From: a virus
Length of the DNA stretch: 43,899 bases
Virus record (IMG/VR): IMGVR_UViG_3300025138_000082
Coordinates: 1 to 43,899 of that record
Strand: one strand, 5' to 3'
A program made the position numbers and the translations under genes. The first letter of the stretch is position 1. Each line of letters begins with the position of its first letter. Positions 1 through 7,130 of this stretch are shown here, piece by piece. The notes beneath the pieces are model-generated. The model searched no databases. It was not told the origin of the DNA and saw only the letters and a list, made by a program, of their open reading frames with translations.

Positions 1-813
1 CATAATACTTCCATCATCTGGCTTAATCACCAGACGAGAGGGATCCTGTCCGAAGAAGTTATAGGCAGCACCAACCACAGAAGCTCGGCCATTAGCCAAG
101 TCACCGGGGGTAACATTGCCGCTATTGGTAAGCGCTTGGCCGAGATCGAACATCCCGGTCTTGTATCCTAAATTAGTATTACTCTGGTCGTAGGACGCAG
201 AGATAGACGTTAGCTTCTGGTTCGTTGCGGCGAGCGTAGTTGCGAATAACTTGAAAGCCTTGTCTTCTGGATCCAGCATGGACATCTGGTCGTTAAGGTA
301 CCGAGATGCCGTGACCATATCCATTTTGGAAGTAGCCTGAGTTACGTTATGGATGATATCATTTTGGTAGGCATCATATTCCTTGCCTTCCATATCAGCC
401 ATCATCGTGTTAAAACGCTTAGCAGTCTTTGAGTGAGGACGGTACTCTTGGAGCCGCGTCCACTCAGCCATCTTCTTGGGATTACCTGAGACGGTACGAC
501 TGTACTCAGCGAGTTCAGTTTCCCAGTCATTCTGTCGCTTCTGAGCGACTCGAGTTTCCCATTCATCAAACTGCTTAACACCACGTTCAACTCCTTGGAA
601 GGCACCCTGCAGAGCCGTGTATAGGCCACTACCATCATCGATGATACGAGCCTGCTGGCCAATCTGGATACCTGAAGGAGCCGCACTACCGGCGACATTA
701 CGTGAGGAACCACCGGTGCTATATACACCTGATGTTCCCTGTGGGGTAATTTGACTACCCTGTAGCGGACCAAGATTCTTTCCGCGTGATCGTTTATTAT
801 CTGGTTGGGGCAT
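1..813 (-). CDS. Internal virion protein-like, C-terminus cut by window edge
   Basis: An open frame of 271 codons starts at 813 and runs off the left edge without a stop, so the gene is partial. The start is fixed by AAGGAG just upstream of the ATG. The N-terminus is low-complexity, rich in Gly, Ser, Gln and Pro. From about residue 60 it becomes polar and helix-prone, with many Gln, Glu, Lys and Met residues. I recognise no enzyme motif in the visible part. It follows the gp14-like gene by only 11 bases, as internal core proteins gp15 and gp16 follow gp14 in T7. I therefore infer an ejection or internal virion protein. A tail or other structural protein is the alternative. Confidence 0.6.
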   Translation of the reverse strand, partial: MPQPDNKRSRGKNLGPLQGSQITPQGTSGVYSTGGSSRNVAGSAAPSGIQIGQQARIIDDGSGLYTALQGAFQGVERGVKQFDEWETRVAQKRQNDWETELAEYSRTVSGNPKKMAEWTRLQEYRPHSKTAKRFNTMMADMEGKEYDAYQNDIIHNVTQATSKMDMVTASRYLNDQMSMLDPEDKAFKLFATTLAATNQKLTSISASYDQSNTNLGYKTGMFDLGQALTNSGNVTPGDLANGRASVVGAAYNFFGQDPSRLVIKPDDGSIM

Positions 814-824
814 AGATTATCTCC

Positions 825-1517
825 TTATGCTGGAAAGGGTCCCATGGTATTGGGTGTACCGGAAGCAGGAGTTCCAGTTGCACCACTGAACATACCAGCT
901 AGTCCACCAAGACCACTACCAAGACCACTAAGAGCGGCGCCAAGCACCATGCCGTCAGTGTTAGGCATTGGAATCGGGGTAGAGGGAATGTACTGAGGAG
1001 GCATATTAGCAGCTCGAGCATTGAGCTGACCGAGTTGTTGATTACGAGCATTTTCAAACCCATCGAGTTGGTTATCGAGGTTGGCTTGAATACGAAGCTG
1101 GTCAGAAGAAGCGTTGATCCTCTGCTGGTTAGCAAGAGCATCAGCCGTGCCACCACGACCCATACCACGTCCTCCGGAAGAGGAAGTTACCGCAGCCTTA
1201 GTCTGGCTGTAGTTACGACTGAATTGATTCGTGGCGTACTGGAACTGCTCTCGAGCCGCTCGACTTTGAGCCAGCTGGTTCTCGAAAGAAGTGCCAGTAA
1301 CCTTCTTGTTCTGATAGAGACGATCCATCTCAGCAATGCCAAGCTGGCCGCGCTGCATTTCTTGGTTCATTTCCTTCTCGAACTCCTGCCACTTACGATT
1401 AATTTCAGCTTGCATGGCTTGAGCCTTAGCGGAGCTTGCGGATGCCTCTGCACCCATAACACCACCACCGACACTAGCTGCAAGACCAGCAATACCTAGT
1501 CCAATCATTACTGCCAT
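825..1517 (-). CDS. Internal virion protein, gp14-like (inferred)
   Basis: This 230-residue protein starts with a short hydrophobic, Gly/Ala-rich segment (about residues 4-25). A long charged helical stretch follows (about 30-75, many Gln, Glu and Lys). A Gly-rich linker containing GGRGMGRGG lies near residue 118, and the tail is Gly/Pro-rich and hydrophobic. This pattern of membrane-active N-terminus plus Gln/Ala-rich helices is typical of T7 gp14-type proteins that are ejected into the cell envelope. The start has a strong site (AAGGAGG, 7 bases before ATG). It overlaps the sulfotransferase-like gene upstream by 10 bases. In T7 this gene lies between gp12 and gp17, whereas here it comes after the terminase. 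The assignment rests on composition and context, not on a clear sequence match. Confidence 0.55.
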   Translation of the reverse strand: MAVMIGLGIAGLAASVGGGVMGAEASASSAKAQAMQAEINRKWQEFEKEMNQEMQRGQLGIAEMDRLYQNKKVTGTSFENQLAQSRAAREQFQYATNQFSRNYSQTKAAVTSSSGGRGMGRGGTADALANQQRINASSDQLRIQANLDNQLDGFENARNQQLGQLNARAANMPPQYIPSTPIPMPNTDGMVLGAALSGLGSGLGGLAGMFSGATGTPASGTPNTMGPFPA

Positions 1518-2002
1518 GGTATGGCCTCCTTAATTTGTCTTAGGAATTTATCAGGCGAAAGCCTAAACTCTTCCATAGGTACGATAAGTCTGTCGACGTA
1601 CGAAAAGTACTTCTCGAGACACTCGCGTTGATTTAGAAACATATGAGAGATATGCTGCGATGTCAGCTCGGGTAGACCCTGAGCCTTCGCAGTCTTTACA
1701 ATAGAGTTGACCTGTCCAACGAAGTCCGATCTGGTCATCTGTATGATCAGGTCTACGGCTTCAGGGTCAATACGATGGAGCTGAGGAGCCCAGAGTTTTA
1801 GCACGGTATGTTCTTCCGTTACGATAGGCTCATCGCCATCTCGTTGCTCTAGGCATATATCCCAGAATCCGTTGGGGTTCATTTCACGAGCAGTCCAACT
1901 AGGGTGCTGCTCGATACATGAATGTGGTTTATAAATTTTAGTAAGTGCCCGCATCATAGCGGACGTACCAGAGCGCGGGGCTGACCCGGTTACTAGAATC
2001 AT
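1508..2002 (-). CDS. Sulfotransferase-like P-loop protein
   Basis: This 164-residue protein opens with a short beta strand and a P-loop-like turn containing APRSGTSAMM (residues 8-17). That matches the 5'-phosphosulfate-binding loop of sulfotransferases that use PAPS. Further family features are HPS followed by an acidic/NPNGFW segment near residue 38, and an Arg-plus-Ser segment (TRSDFVGQVNSI, about residues 89-100) resembling the 3'-phosphate-binding site. The protein is short compared with cellular enzymes (usually 250 or more residues), so it may be a minimal domain or have another P-loop role. Its ATG overlaps the terminase stop as ATGA. No PAPS-synthesis gene is visible, so a sulfo donor would have to come from the host. 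The target is unknown; a cell-surface or virion molecule is possible. Confidence 0.6.
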   Translation of the reverse strand: MILVTGSAPRSGTSAMMRALTKIYKPHSCIEQHPSWTAREMNPNGFWDICLEQRDGDEPIVTEEHTVLKLWAPQLHRIDPEAVDLIIQMTRSDFVGQVNSIVKTAKAQGLPELTSQHISHMFLNQRECLEKYFSYVDRLIVPMEEFRLSPDKFLRQIKEAIPWQ

Positions 2003-3726
2003 CGCGGTCCTCTTCTAAGGAAGTTTGGTCGCGTCTTGCTAGTGCTCTCGTTGAAGATATTACGAACTCGAGAGGTGCCACTGCCTCCGCGCGCCTCGGT
2101 AATTACTTCACCGCGGCGTACATCATCAGTCCACATCTTGATATATTCTTCTTCAGCTTTGCGTGAATTCTTAGCTGCTTCAACATCAACGTCGACCTGC
2201 AACCAGTCCTTCCAGAACTCACAAGCAGCCGACACTGTATCAATACGGTCATCATGCTTGAGTGCTCCTCTAAGATCCTGCAGACGGGTGATCTGCTTCT
2301 GGTTCTCTTCATCGCGGATCGCCGAAGTATTAAATACCAAGCGGTGAGCGGCCATGACAGGCTCGATGTTATCGATGATTCGCTTCTCCTTGGCTCCGCT
2401 AACACGGAAGTCTTCGACAGAAACCTGGCCGCACATTCGAGCGACAATGGGACGAAGTAGCGCAGATACTGCACCATCACCAAAGTTAGATTCAACGCGG
2501 ATAATAGAGGCGTTGTACTGAAGAGCCTTCTTAGCAATCTTCTCGAGTACTGGTTCACTATATCCTCCTTCAAGCCCAATGAGCTCATGGATAACGATGT
2601 ACCCATTAACAACTGAGGCTACGCACACTGCAGTTTCGTCAGCACCTCTACCCGCCGGGTCAACAAAGACTACGGTCTGGGTGTATGGGATGAATGCTGC
2701 AGCAGTATACATGGGATGATAACAACGGTCTCCAGAAATACCGAATGTCGGTAGGTTCTTGATAGGCTCAGCATTGGCCCACACCAGCTTCTCAGGGAAG
2801 AGTTCGTGGTCCACATCCATCACCATAAGATCAGCGAGTCGGAGTGGGTACCTGCCGACGTCAGCCAGCGAGCAGTCAAGTCTGTAATGAAGATCAAACT
2901 TAGTTGGTCCGATCTTAGCTTTTCTTTCTTCGAGCAGCTCCTGCGTAAATCGCTCGGGCTGCGTAGTCTCACCAGGTTCACCCGGCAACGCCATGATCCA
3001 GTCCGCCGCATTCTCAATCTGAGAAGAGATAGATGGATCCGGGATAACCGCCGGGAACTTAATTTGAGGATAGCTCTGTGCTAGCTTATTATAGATAGAG
3101 TCGCGAGTCTGGGGAGTGCCGAGCATAATCACTCGGCCACCAGGGTTACGGATCTGCTCGAGCTCGTGAAGACGGCCAAGCAGCTTCTCACGCTGGATCT
3201 CCGTATCGGAGTTACCCTCAATCTCAATATCATCACTGATAACAATATCAGCGTGACTACCAGTGATCTGGCTCGTGATACCACGGGCAAACACTGATGC
3301 ATCCTGTCCAACCTTGCTACGCGCTCCACAATTGAAGGCAAAGGCATTGTCGGTCATATGACCACCAGGTGCCAGGTGGCTACAGTATGGCACGATATCG
3401 CAGATTCTGCGGGTCATGCTAATAAACTCTACAGCCTTCTGGGCCGTAGCGGACAACACCATAATACAGCAGTTAGGATCCCGTAGAAGGAACCAGGATG
3501 CCAGGATAGACGTTAGAACTGATTTACCGGCTCCTCGGCCGGCCTGAAGTTGCATATCTACTCCGTGCTCTTGCAGAGCATCCATCATTGCGTACTGGAT
3601 AGGTGTTGGATCTACGCCAAAGAGGTATCGCATGGATGCATACAAATGGTTGCGGGCATCCTGTACCATCTCTTCGGGTACATCATCTGGGATCTCGTCC
3701 CAGTTAATTTCGGGGTTAATATTCAT
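1999..3726 (-). CDS. terL: Terminase large subunit (DNA maturase B, T7 gp19-like)
   Basis: The 575-residue protein is the ATP-driven motor and nuclease that packages DNA into the prohead. Walker A is GRGAGKS (residues 63-69). Walker B is in DIVISDDIEIEG (160-171), with the acidic pair that activates water. An LGTPQTR segment near 202 fits the coupling motif. The RNase H-like nuclease domain begins with VVFVDPAGRGADE (352-364), where Asp356 is the first metal ligand. The length is close to that of T7 gp19 (586 residues). It lies 39 bases after the probable small terminase gene, the usual order. The start ATG at 3726 follows a CTAAGGAGACTAACT ribosome site. Confidence 0.95.
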   Translation of the reverse strand: MNINPEINWDEIPDDVPEEMVQDARNHLYASMRYLFGVDPTPIQYAMMDALQEHGVDMQLQAGRGAGKSVLTSILASWFLLRDPNCCIMVLSATAQKAVEFISMTRRICDIVPYCSHLAPGGHMTDNAFAFNCGARSKVGQDASVFARGITSQITGSHADIVISDDIEIEGNSDTEIQREKLLGRLHELEQIRNPGGRVIMLGTPQTRDSIYNKLAQSYPQIKFPAVIPDPSISSQIENAADWIMALPGEPGETTQPERFTQELLEERKAKIGPTKFDLHYRLDCSLADVGRYPLRLADLMVMDVDHELFPEKLVWANAEPIKNLPTFGISGDRCYHPMYTAAAFIPYTQTVVFVDPAGRGADETAVCVASVVNGYIVIHELIGLEGGYSEPVLEKIAKKALQYNASIIRVESNFGDGAVSALLRPIVARMCGQVSVEDFRVSGAKEKRIIDNIEPVMAAHRLVFNTSAIRDEENQKQITRLQDLRGALKHDDRIDTVSAACEFWKDWLQVDVDVEAAKNSRKAEEEYIKMWTDDVRRGEVITEARGGSGTSRVRNIFNESTSKTRPNFLRRGPR

Positions 3727-3765
3727 AGTTAGTCTCCTTAGGTAAAAGAACGAGTGAGCGTAAGC

Positions 3766-3984
3766 TCACCCGCCCTGGTTGATCTTGAACGGAGCTGAAT
3801 CTTTCAGCACATTCTTGATATTTTCAGCTTGGATGGCAGGCATAGAGCCCTCGGAGGAATCACGATAATCCGTGAGTAGTCCACGAGCGACCTGAGCCCA
3901 ACCAGCTGTAGGTTCGGCTTGCAGCGCGGAGATAACGGTCTCAAAGAGAACGTCCTCGAGCGCATCAATATTTTGCTTCTTCAT
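3766..3984 (-). CDS. Probable terminase small subunit (DNA maturase A)
   Basis: This is a 72-residue acidic-to-neutral protein. Its first half, with DALEDVLFETVISAL, looks like paired helices, followed by WAQVARGLLTDYRDS. Small terminases of marine T7-like phages have this form: a short helical domain starting with MKK and a Leu/Glu-rich helix. T7 gp18 has 89 residues. The gene is directly upstream of the large terminase, which is the strongest argument. Its start overlaps the stop of the basic 93-residue protein as ATGA, so translation is coupled. No DNA-binding residues can be assigned with certainty. Confidence 0.65.
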   Translation of the reverse strand: MKKQNIDALEDVLFETVISALQAEPTAGWAQVARGLLTDYRDSSEGSMPAIQAENIKNVLKDSAPFKINQGG

Positions 3985-4262
3985 TTCTTCTTCCTTGCTG
4001 GGGCTCGCTTAGGCTTGCCACCGGCACCATTACGTGCACGGTTCTTGGATGGTGATTCCAGGAACGTCGAGCCATCAGTGCGATGTGAGACATCCTTGCC
4101 ACCTTTACCCATGATACCGCGTGCACGGCGGTTACGCGCGGATGCACGGCGCTTCGCCTTTTCAGCGGGCTTCTTGTTGATCTTCGCTTGAGCCTTCTGC
4201 CGACGCTTACGCGCGGCGGGGTTAGCCGCGAAGTATTTAGCTGTTCTAGACTTTGCTGCCAT
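3981..4262 (-). CDS. Small Lys/Arg-rich phage protein, unknown function
   Basis: This 93-residue, strongly basic protein has many Lys, Arg and Ala residues, few hydrophobic residues and no Cys. The N-terminal part contains YFAANPAARKRRQ. A central segment GKGGKDVSH is followed by a Ser/Asn/Arg-rich part and a KKK end. I recognise the general pattern (NP-A-RK repeat, then GxGxDxSH, then SxNRA) from uncharacterised proteins that are common in marine phages. The function is unknown. The charge suggests DNA or RNA binding, perhaps condensation of packaged DNA. The gene is the last of four tiny basic genes that touch or overlap each other. Its ATG follows the upstream TGA directly, without a gap. 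Confidence 0.75.
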   Translation of the reverse strand: MAAKSRTAKYFAANPAARKRRQKAQAKINKKPAEKAKRRASARNRRARGIMGKGGKDVSHRTDGSTFLESPSKNRARNGAGGKPKRAPARKKK

Positions 4263-4523
4263 TCAGCACCTCCATCGTTTGCGGGCCGCCTTACCACGTT
4301 CACCAGTCCAGCTTCGGGAGCGAGCACAGAACGACTTACGTCGGCCTGCTGCCTTGCTTCCCTTCTTAACTTTACCGGTGACGGCAGTCTTAAGCTTCGA
4401 CCCTGGGTTAGCTTTACGATATTTAGCGACACCCTTCTTGGTGAGACCAGCACCCTTCTTAACAGAGCGCTTCTCGCCTCGACCAACGGACATCTTAACA
4501 TTCTTACTTTTACGCTTAGCCAT
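4263..4523 (-). CDS. Small basic phage protein, DUF6321-like
   Basis: This 86-residue basic protein has a core GLTKKGVAKYRKANPGSKLK (residues 26-45) followed by TAVTG, a Lys-rich linker and RRKSFCARSRSW. From memory this order (Leu-Thr-x-x-Gly-x-x-x-Tyr-Arg, NPGSKL, TAVT, R-SFCAR) is the signature of a conserved phage family catalogued as DUF6321. No function is established for it. The protein is Lys/Arg-rich throughout and probably binds nucleic acid. It is translationally coupled to the 55-residue gene upstream (ATGA overlap) and abuts the 93-residue gene downstream. The two Cys residues (in SFCAR and at the very end) could form a metal site or disulfide, but this is not shown. Confidence 0.75.
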   Translation of the reverse strand: MAKRKSKNVKMSVGRGEKRSVKKGAGLTKKGVAKYRKANPGSKLKTAVTGKVKKGSKAAGRRKSFCARSRSWTGERGKAARKRWRC

Positions 4524-4690
4524 CAGCGACCCCGCTTAGTCTGGGAACGCTTGAGAGCCTTACGGGTGGGAGCACCCTTGGTTCCAGGCTTACGCATCTT
4601 CTCGCCGCTGCCGGCCTTGATACGCTTACGCTTAGCATTAATGTTGTCCCATAGTCCCCGCTTCTTGGCGGGCTTCTTTTTACTAGGCAT
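4523..4690 (-). CDS. 55-residue basic phage microprotein
   Basis: The reading frame begins at 4690 and gives a 55-residue protein containing GLWDNINAKRKRIKAGSGEK, followed by MRKPGTKGAPT. This LWDNI-x-AKRKRI-x-AGSGE-x-MRKPG-x-KGAP pattern recurs in many tailed phages of aquatic bacteria, as far as I recall, always as a hypothetical protein. About 40% of residues are Lys or Arg. The start overlaps the stop of the 32-residue gene upstream and the stop overlaps the ATG of the 86-residue gene downstream, both as ATGA. The four genes are therefore very probably made together. The function is unknown, and a nucleic-acid or capsid-interior role is inference from charge only. Confidence 0.75.
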   Translation of the reverse strand: MPSKKKPAKKRGLWDNINAKRKRIKAGSGEKMRKPGTKGAPTRKALKRSQTKRGR

Positions 4691-4788
4691 CAATACCCCT
4701 TCTTCTTACGCGGGGTTGCCTTCTTCTTAGCAGGACTCTTCTTAGAGTGCTTCTTACCGGGTTTTCCACATCCACATTTCTTACACAT
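4690..4788 (-). CDS. 32-residue Cys/Lys-rich microprotein
   Basis: This very short frame (32 residues) begins MCKKCGCGKPGKKH and continues with a Lys-rich tail ending in KKKGY. Three Cys and one His in the first 14 residues could bind one zinc ion. A good ribosome site (AAAGGA, 9 bases before ATG) supports translation. The stop overlaps the ATG of the next basic gene (ATGA). The gene is first in the cluster of four small basic genes, so it probably shares their function, which is unknown. The codon pattern, in which nearly all Lys are AAG as in the neighbours, supports a real gene. Confidence 0.65.
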   Translation of the reverse strand: MCKKCGCGKPGKKHSKKSPAKKKATPRKKKGY

Positions 4789-4808
4789 AGGTAAGTCCTT
4801 TCAAATGA

Positions 4809-5564
4809 TTATTTAGTACGCTTAACCGAGTACTGCGAGTAAGCGGACTTAGTTACTACAGAAGCGTTGTTAGTAGAGCCTTTACGGACTCCAAAGGTAA
4901 TAACATCGCCCACTGAAACAGTTATATAGCAGATAACATCTATGCTAGCTGATTCATGTCCTGAAGCATCTCGGATATACGAGGAAGCTCCCACGGGCCC
5001 AGTCTCAACTCCGTTGATCATAAACCTACCTTGAGGAGCAGGGCGCTGGCCGTTCGTCGTCGTCGCGATAGCTACAAACAAATGAGCCTCAACGCAGAGA
5101 GTGCCGCTAAAGTTACAGGTAATGCTATCGCTAGCAACTGTAAAGTCAGTACCAGCCGTGACAGGCCACGTGGGATCAATAGCCGCGAAGGCTGCTGACT
5201 GACCAGTAGGCTTACCATTATTCACCTCGACGTCAGAGCCGGGAGCAAAGAACAGATGCTCTAGCGTGGCTCCAGATCCCGAAGTACCAGGAGCTCCGGC
5301 AGGACCTGGGTTTCCAGTGGGACCTTTATCACCAGTGGGACCTTTATCGCCAGCAAACCCCTTCGGGCCTTGGCTACCTTTAGCACCACTTAGGCCACTA
5401 GTACCGGTTAGACCTATTTCTCCACGGGGTCCTTCGGGACCTCGAGGGCCAACTGAGCCAGCTGGGCCTTTTTCGCCGGGAGAACCTCCGCCTCCACCGA
5501 CACTGGAGAAGCGATCTGCATCACGCATCATGCGTTCAATCCGTTGCTGTTGGATTCTGTCCAT
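4809..5564 (-). CDS. Collagen-like virion protein with beta-rich C-terminal head
   Basis: This 251-residue protein has three parts. The first is a 25-residue polar N-terminus. The second is an uninterrupted run of Gly-X-Y triplets from about residue 29 to 95, rich in GPxG, GDKGPT and GPR. The third is a C-terminal domain of about 150 residues with alternating hydrophobic residues, consistent with a C1q/TNF-like beta sandwich. Collagen triplets with a globular trimerisation head form trimeric rods, so a fibre, capsid decoration or host-contact protein is likely. The AAGGAG site precedes the start at 5564. It sits between the membrane proteins and the small basic genes, in the late region. It is not the main tail fibre, which is at 16641-19220. 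Confidence 0.8.
   Translation of the reverse strand: MDRIQQQRIERMMRDADRFSSVGGGGGSPGEKGPAGSVGPRGPEGPRGEIGLTGTSGLSGAKGSQGPKGFAGDKGPTGDKGPTGNPGPAGAPGTSGSGATLEHLFFAPGSDVEVNNGKPTGQSAAFAAIDPTWPVTAGTDFTVASDSITCNFSGTLCVEAHLFVAIATTTNGQRPAPQGRFMINGVETGPVGASSYIRDASGHESASIDVICYITVSVGDVITFGVRKGSTNNASVVTKSAYSQYSVKRTK
5314..5349. repeat. 18-bp tandem duplication in collagen-like gene
   Basis: Two adjacent 18-bp units (5314-5331 and 5332-5349) differ at one base. Each encodes six residues in the Gly-X-Y rod (GDKGPT twice in a row on the minus strand). The high identity suggests a recent slippage duplication that lengthened the collagen rod by two triplets. Confidence 0.85.
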
Positions 5565-5664
5565 TACGCTGCTCCTTCTTTTTTCGCTTAGCTTCCTTCA
5601 CATCCTTAGGGCGGACACGTGGAAGCTGTCTTGGGTTAGGAATCTTTTTTGATTGTTTTCTCAT
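5536..5664 (-). CDS. 42-residue basic microprotein
   Basis: A frame of 42 codons starts at 5664 and overlaps the collagen-like gene start by 29 bases. The product begins MRKQSKKIPNPRQ, then RVRPKDVKEAKRKKK, and is strongly basic. Its ATG overlaps the stop of the upstream membrane-protein gene (TAATG), and a GGAG lies about 13 bases before it. It fills the only space between two genes in a compact region. The composition resembles the basic cluster at 3981-4788. No family is recognised, and it could be chance coding. Confidence 0.45.
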   Translation of the reverse strand: MRKQSKKIPNPRQLPRVRPKDVKEAKRKKKEQRNGQNPTATD

Positions 5665-6047
5665 TTACATCTCTGCTCCAGAAGAGCAATCTTAGTTTCG
5701 TGAATTTGTAAACTGTTATTAATCTTGTGCTTCGCCTCACGAAGGCTTGACAACCCATCATGGAGATCGGCCACTCGGCCTTCCATCCTGATGTTATGTA
5801 TGTCGATATTATGTAAGGTTTCGTTTAATTGAGTAACAGATGAATTCAGTCCATCGACTGCCTGGCCTGTTCGCTCAGCAAGCTCAAGAGCTCGATCAGC
5901 AGTATTAGCGGCAGAAGAAAGTCTCTTGCCAAAACTAATCCAGACTCCAATCAAGCCCGTCAGGGCAATAACGATCAGAGGCTGAGCAATAGCAGCAACA
6001 AACTCAAGGAGCTCAGTCCATCCATTATCCGAGGAGATATTAAACAT
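5661..6047 (-). CDS. Membrane-anchored coiled-coil protein (possible spanin or lysis protein)
   Basis: This 128-residue protein has one clear transmembrane segment (about residues 17-37: Ala/Ile/Leu/Val-rich, ending VWISFGK). From about residue 45 to the end it is a long amphipathic coiled coil with Leu and Ile at heptad spacing, including LEQRC near the C-terminus. One N-terminal anchor plus a periplasmic coiled coil is the design of i-spanins such as T7 gp18.5. The gene is next to a second membrane protein and a secreted protease, just before the terminase, where T7 also keeps its holin and spanin. The lysis role is inferred, and no o-spanin lipobox is visible. Confidence 0.6.
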   Translation of the reverse strand: MFNISSDNGWTELLEFVAAIAQPLIVIALTGLIGVWISFGKRLSSAANTADRALELAERTGQAVDGLNSSVTQLNETLHNIDIHNIRMEGRVADLHDGLSSLREAKHKINNSLQIHETKIALLEQRCK

Positions 6048-6053
6048 TACTCT

Positions 6054-6461
6054 TTACCTTGACCTTGCAATCGTCGAGCCACCAAGATAAAAGCCAACAG
6101 CGGCCAGCAAAGCAGCGCGCAATTCAGGGAGAATGACGATACCCCGGAGCTGTTCCCAGCCTCCGGTGAAGAGTCCGAGCAAGTCCCATGGGGCTCGCTC
6201 TTCTTCGACCCAGACGTCGACTCCGATGAGGGCTCCAACAAATGGGGCAACAGCGAGAACCCAGAGTACTGTGAAGACGAGCACCCGACGGCCGACATGA
6301 GAACCACGCACAGCAGCCCGATCAGCGGAATCGTCAGCCACAGCTTGCTTCTGGAGGAGCATCTCAGTGGTCTTCTGTTGATTTTCAATGGAAGTAGCCA
6401 TAAAACGAAAGATGAATCCCGAGAGGGCACCACCCAACATACTAATTAGTTCAATAGACAT
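6054..6461 (-). CDS. Multi-span membrane protein (possible holin)
   Basis: This 135-residue protein has an N-terminal hydrophobic stretch (about residues 4-22), a polar charged segment with MLLQKQAVADDSADRAA, a strong transmembrane helix (about 60-82, VLVFTVLWVLAVAPFVGALIG) and a C-terminal hydrophobic helix (about 113-130). I recognise the N-terminal pattern (LGGALSGFIFRFMATSIENQ) as one found in uncharacterised proteins of marine phages. The size, two to three membrane spans and neighbouring coiled-coil membrane protein make a holin the best guess. The start has a TAGGAG site. A virion membrane-contact protein is an alternative. Confidence 0.6.
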   Translation of the reverse strand: MSIELISMLGGALSGFIFRFMATSIENQQKTTEMLLQKQAVADDSADRAAVRGSHVGRRVLVFTVLWVLAVAPFVGALIGVDVWVEEERAPWDLLGLFTGGWEQLRGIVILPELRAALLAAVGFYLGGSTIARSR

Positions 6462-6472
6462 AATCTAATCTC

Positions 6473-7081
6473 CTAAAGGACCCACGTAGGGGCCAACTTA
6501 TTCTTCAAGTGATATACGGAATGATAAAACATCCACCCCTCATCGGTGACTACAGCCCATCCACTGATACCCCACATAGTTTGGTAATCAGTCAGGACAT
6601 CATCAAAGAGTCTACCGTTATATCCGGCCTTGTTAAACACTTCCTCCATACGAGCACGGAAGTAAGTCAAGTCGCATCCTGGGGGGCGGATGGGGTTACA
6701 ATAGGCTTGGTGGAATCCTACCTTGGATTCAGCACCTTCGAACCAGTCACGCGGCGAGCCTAACCAAAACATTGCCGCGGCTGACCATGCACCATAATCT
6801 TTACCAGCGATAGTCACTAGATTGCTCCAGCGCTCTGCCTCCCAGAACAGTGTGATTCCTCCGAAAGCACTGCCACCGCCTGAATTAATGGTGATGAAAA
6901 CATTCTTAGTTGGAAATATCTTCATGATACCTCTGAGTTGTGTGGCGTCGTCATCATCGACTACACCTGAGTAGGTGTACCACGCACCAGAAGCATCAAC
7001 CGTATCCAAAGTAAAGTCACCGCCAAAGGTCGTTGAGACCAATGACAGCATAACGATCATGTATAAAAACAACTTGTTCAT
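6473..7081 (-). CDS. Secreted ClpP-fold serine protease-like protein
   Basis: This 202-residue protein begins with a signal peptide (residues 1-20: MNKLFLY, hydrophobic core, STTFG) and then a single ClpP-like domain. VFITINSGGGSAFGG (61-75) fits the ClpP oxyanion segment that binds substrate. Ser100 in YGAWSAAAM fits the nucleophile elbow. His124 in VGFHQ, 24 residues later, matches the Ser-His spacing of ClpP (25 in the E. coli enzyme). An Asp-rich segment (FDDVLTDY, 159-166) could supply the third residue. Signal-bearing ClpP-like domains of the COG3904 type are periplasmic proteins in bacteria. Next to membrane proteins, a role in lysis or envelope protein cleavage is likely. It lacks an ATPase partner here. 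A CGGAG site precedes the start. Confidence 0.7.
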   Translation of the reverse strand: MNKLFLYMIVMLSLVSTTFGGDFTLDTVDASGAWYTYSGVVDDDDATQLRGIMKIFPTKNVFITINSGGGSAFGGITLFWEAERWSNLVTIAGKDYGAWSAAAMFWLGSPRDWFEGAESKVGFHQAYCNPIRPPGCDLTYFRARMEEVFNKAGYNGRLFDDVLTDYQTMWGISGWAVVTDEGWMFYHSVYHLKNKLAPTWVL

Positions 7082-7130
7082 AAACTAACTCCGTGTTCCA
7101 GGCCAGTGTATCGGGGCCCTTTGATGTAAA

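Noticed and set aside
3754-3769. GTGAGC/GCTCAC hairpin at the end of the small terminase gene as a terminator
   Set aside because: Only six pairs, it overlaps the stop codon and is followed by a mixed sequence (TCGTTCTTTTACC). A stop here would cut off the large terminase.
6047-6433. 128-codon minus-strand frame overlapping the membrane protein gene
   Set aside because: It lies in a different frame of 6054-6461, which has a better ribosome site and a membrane-protein pattern.
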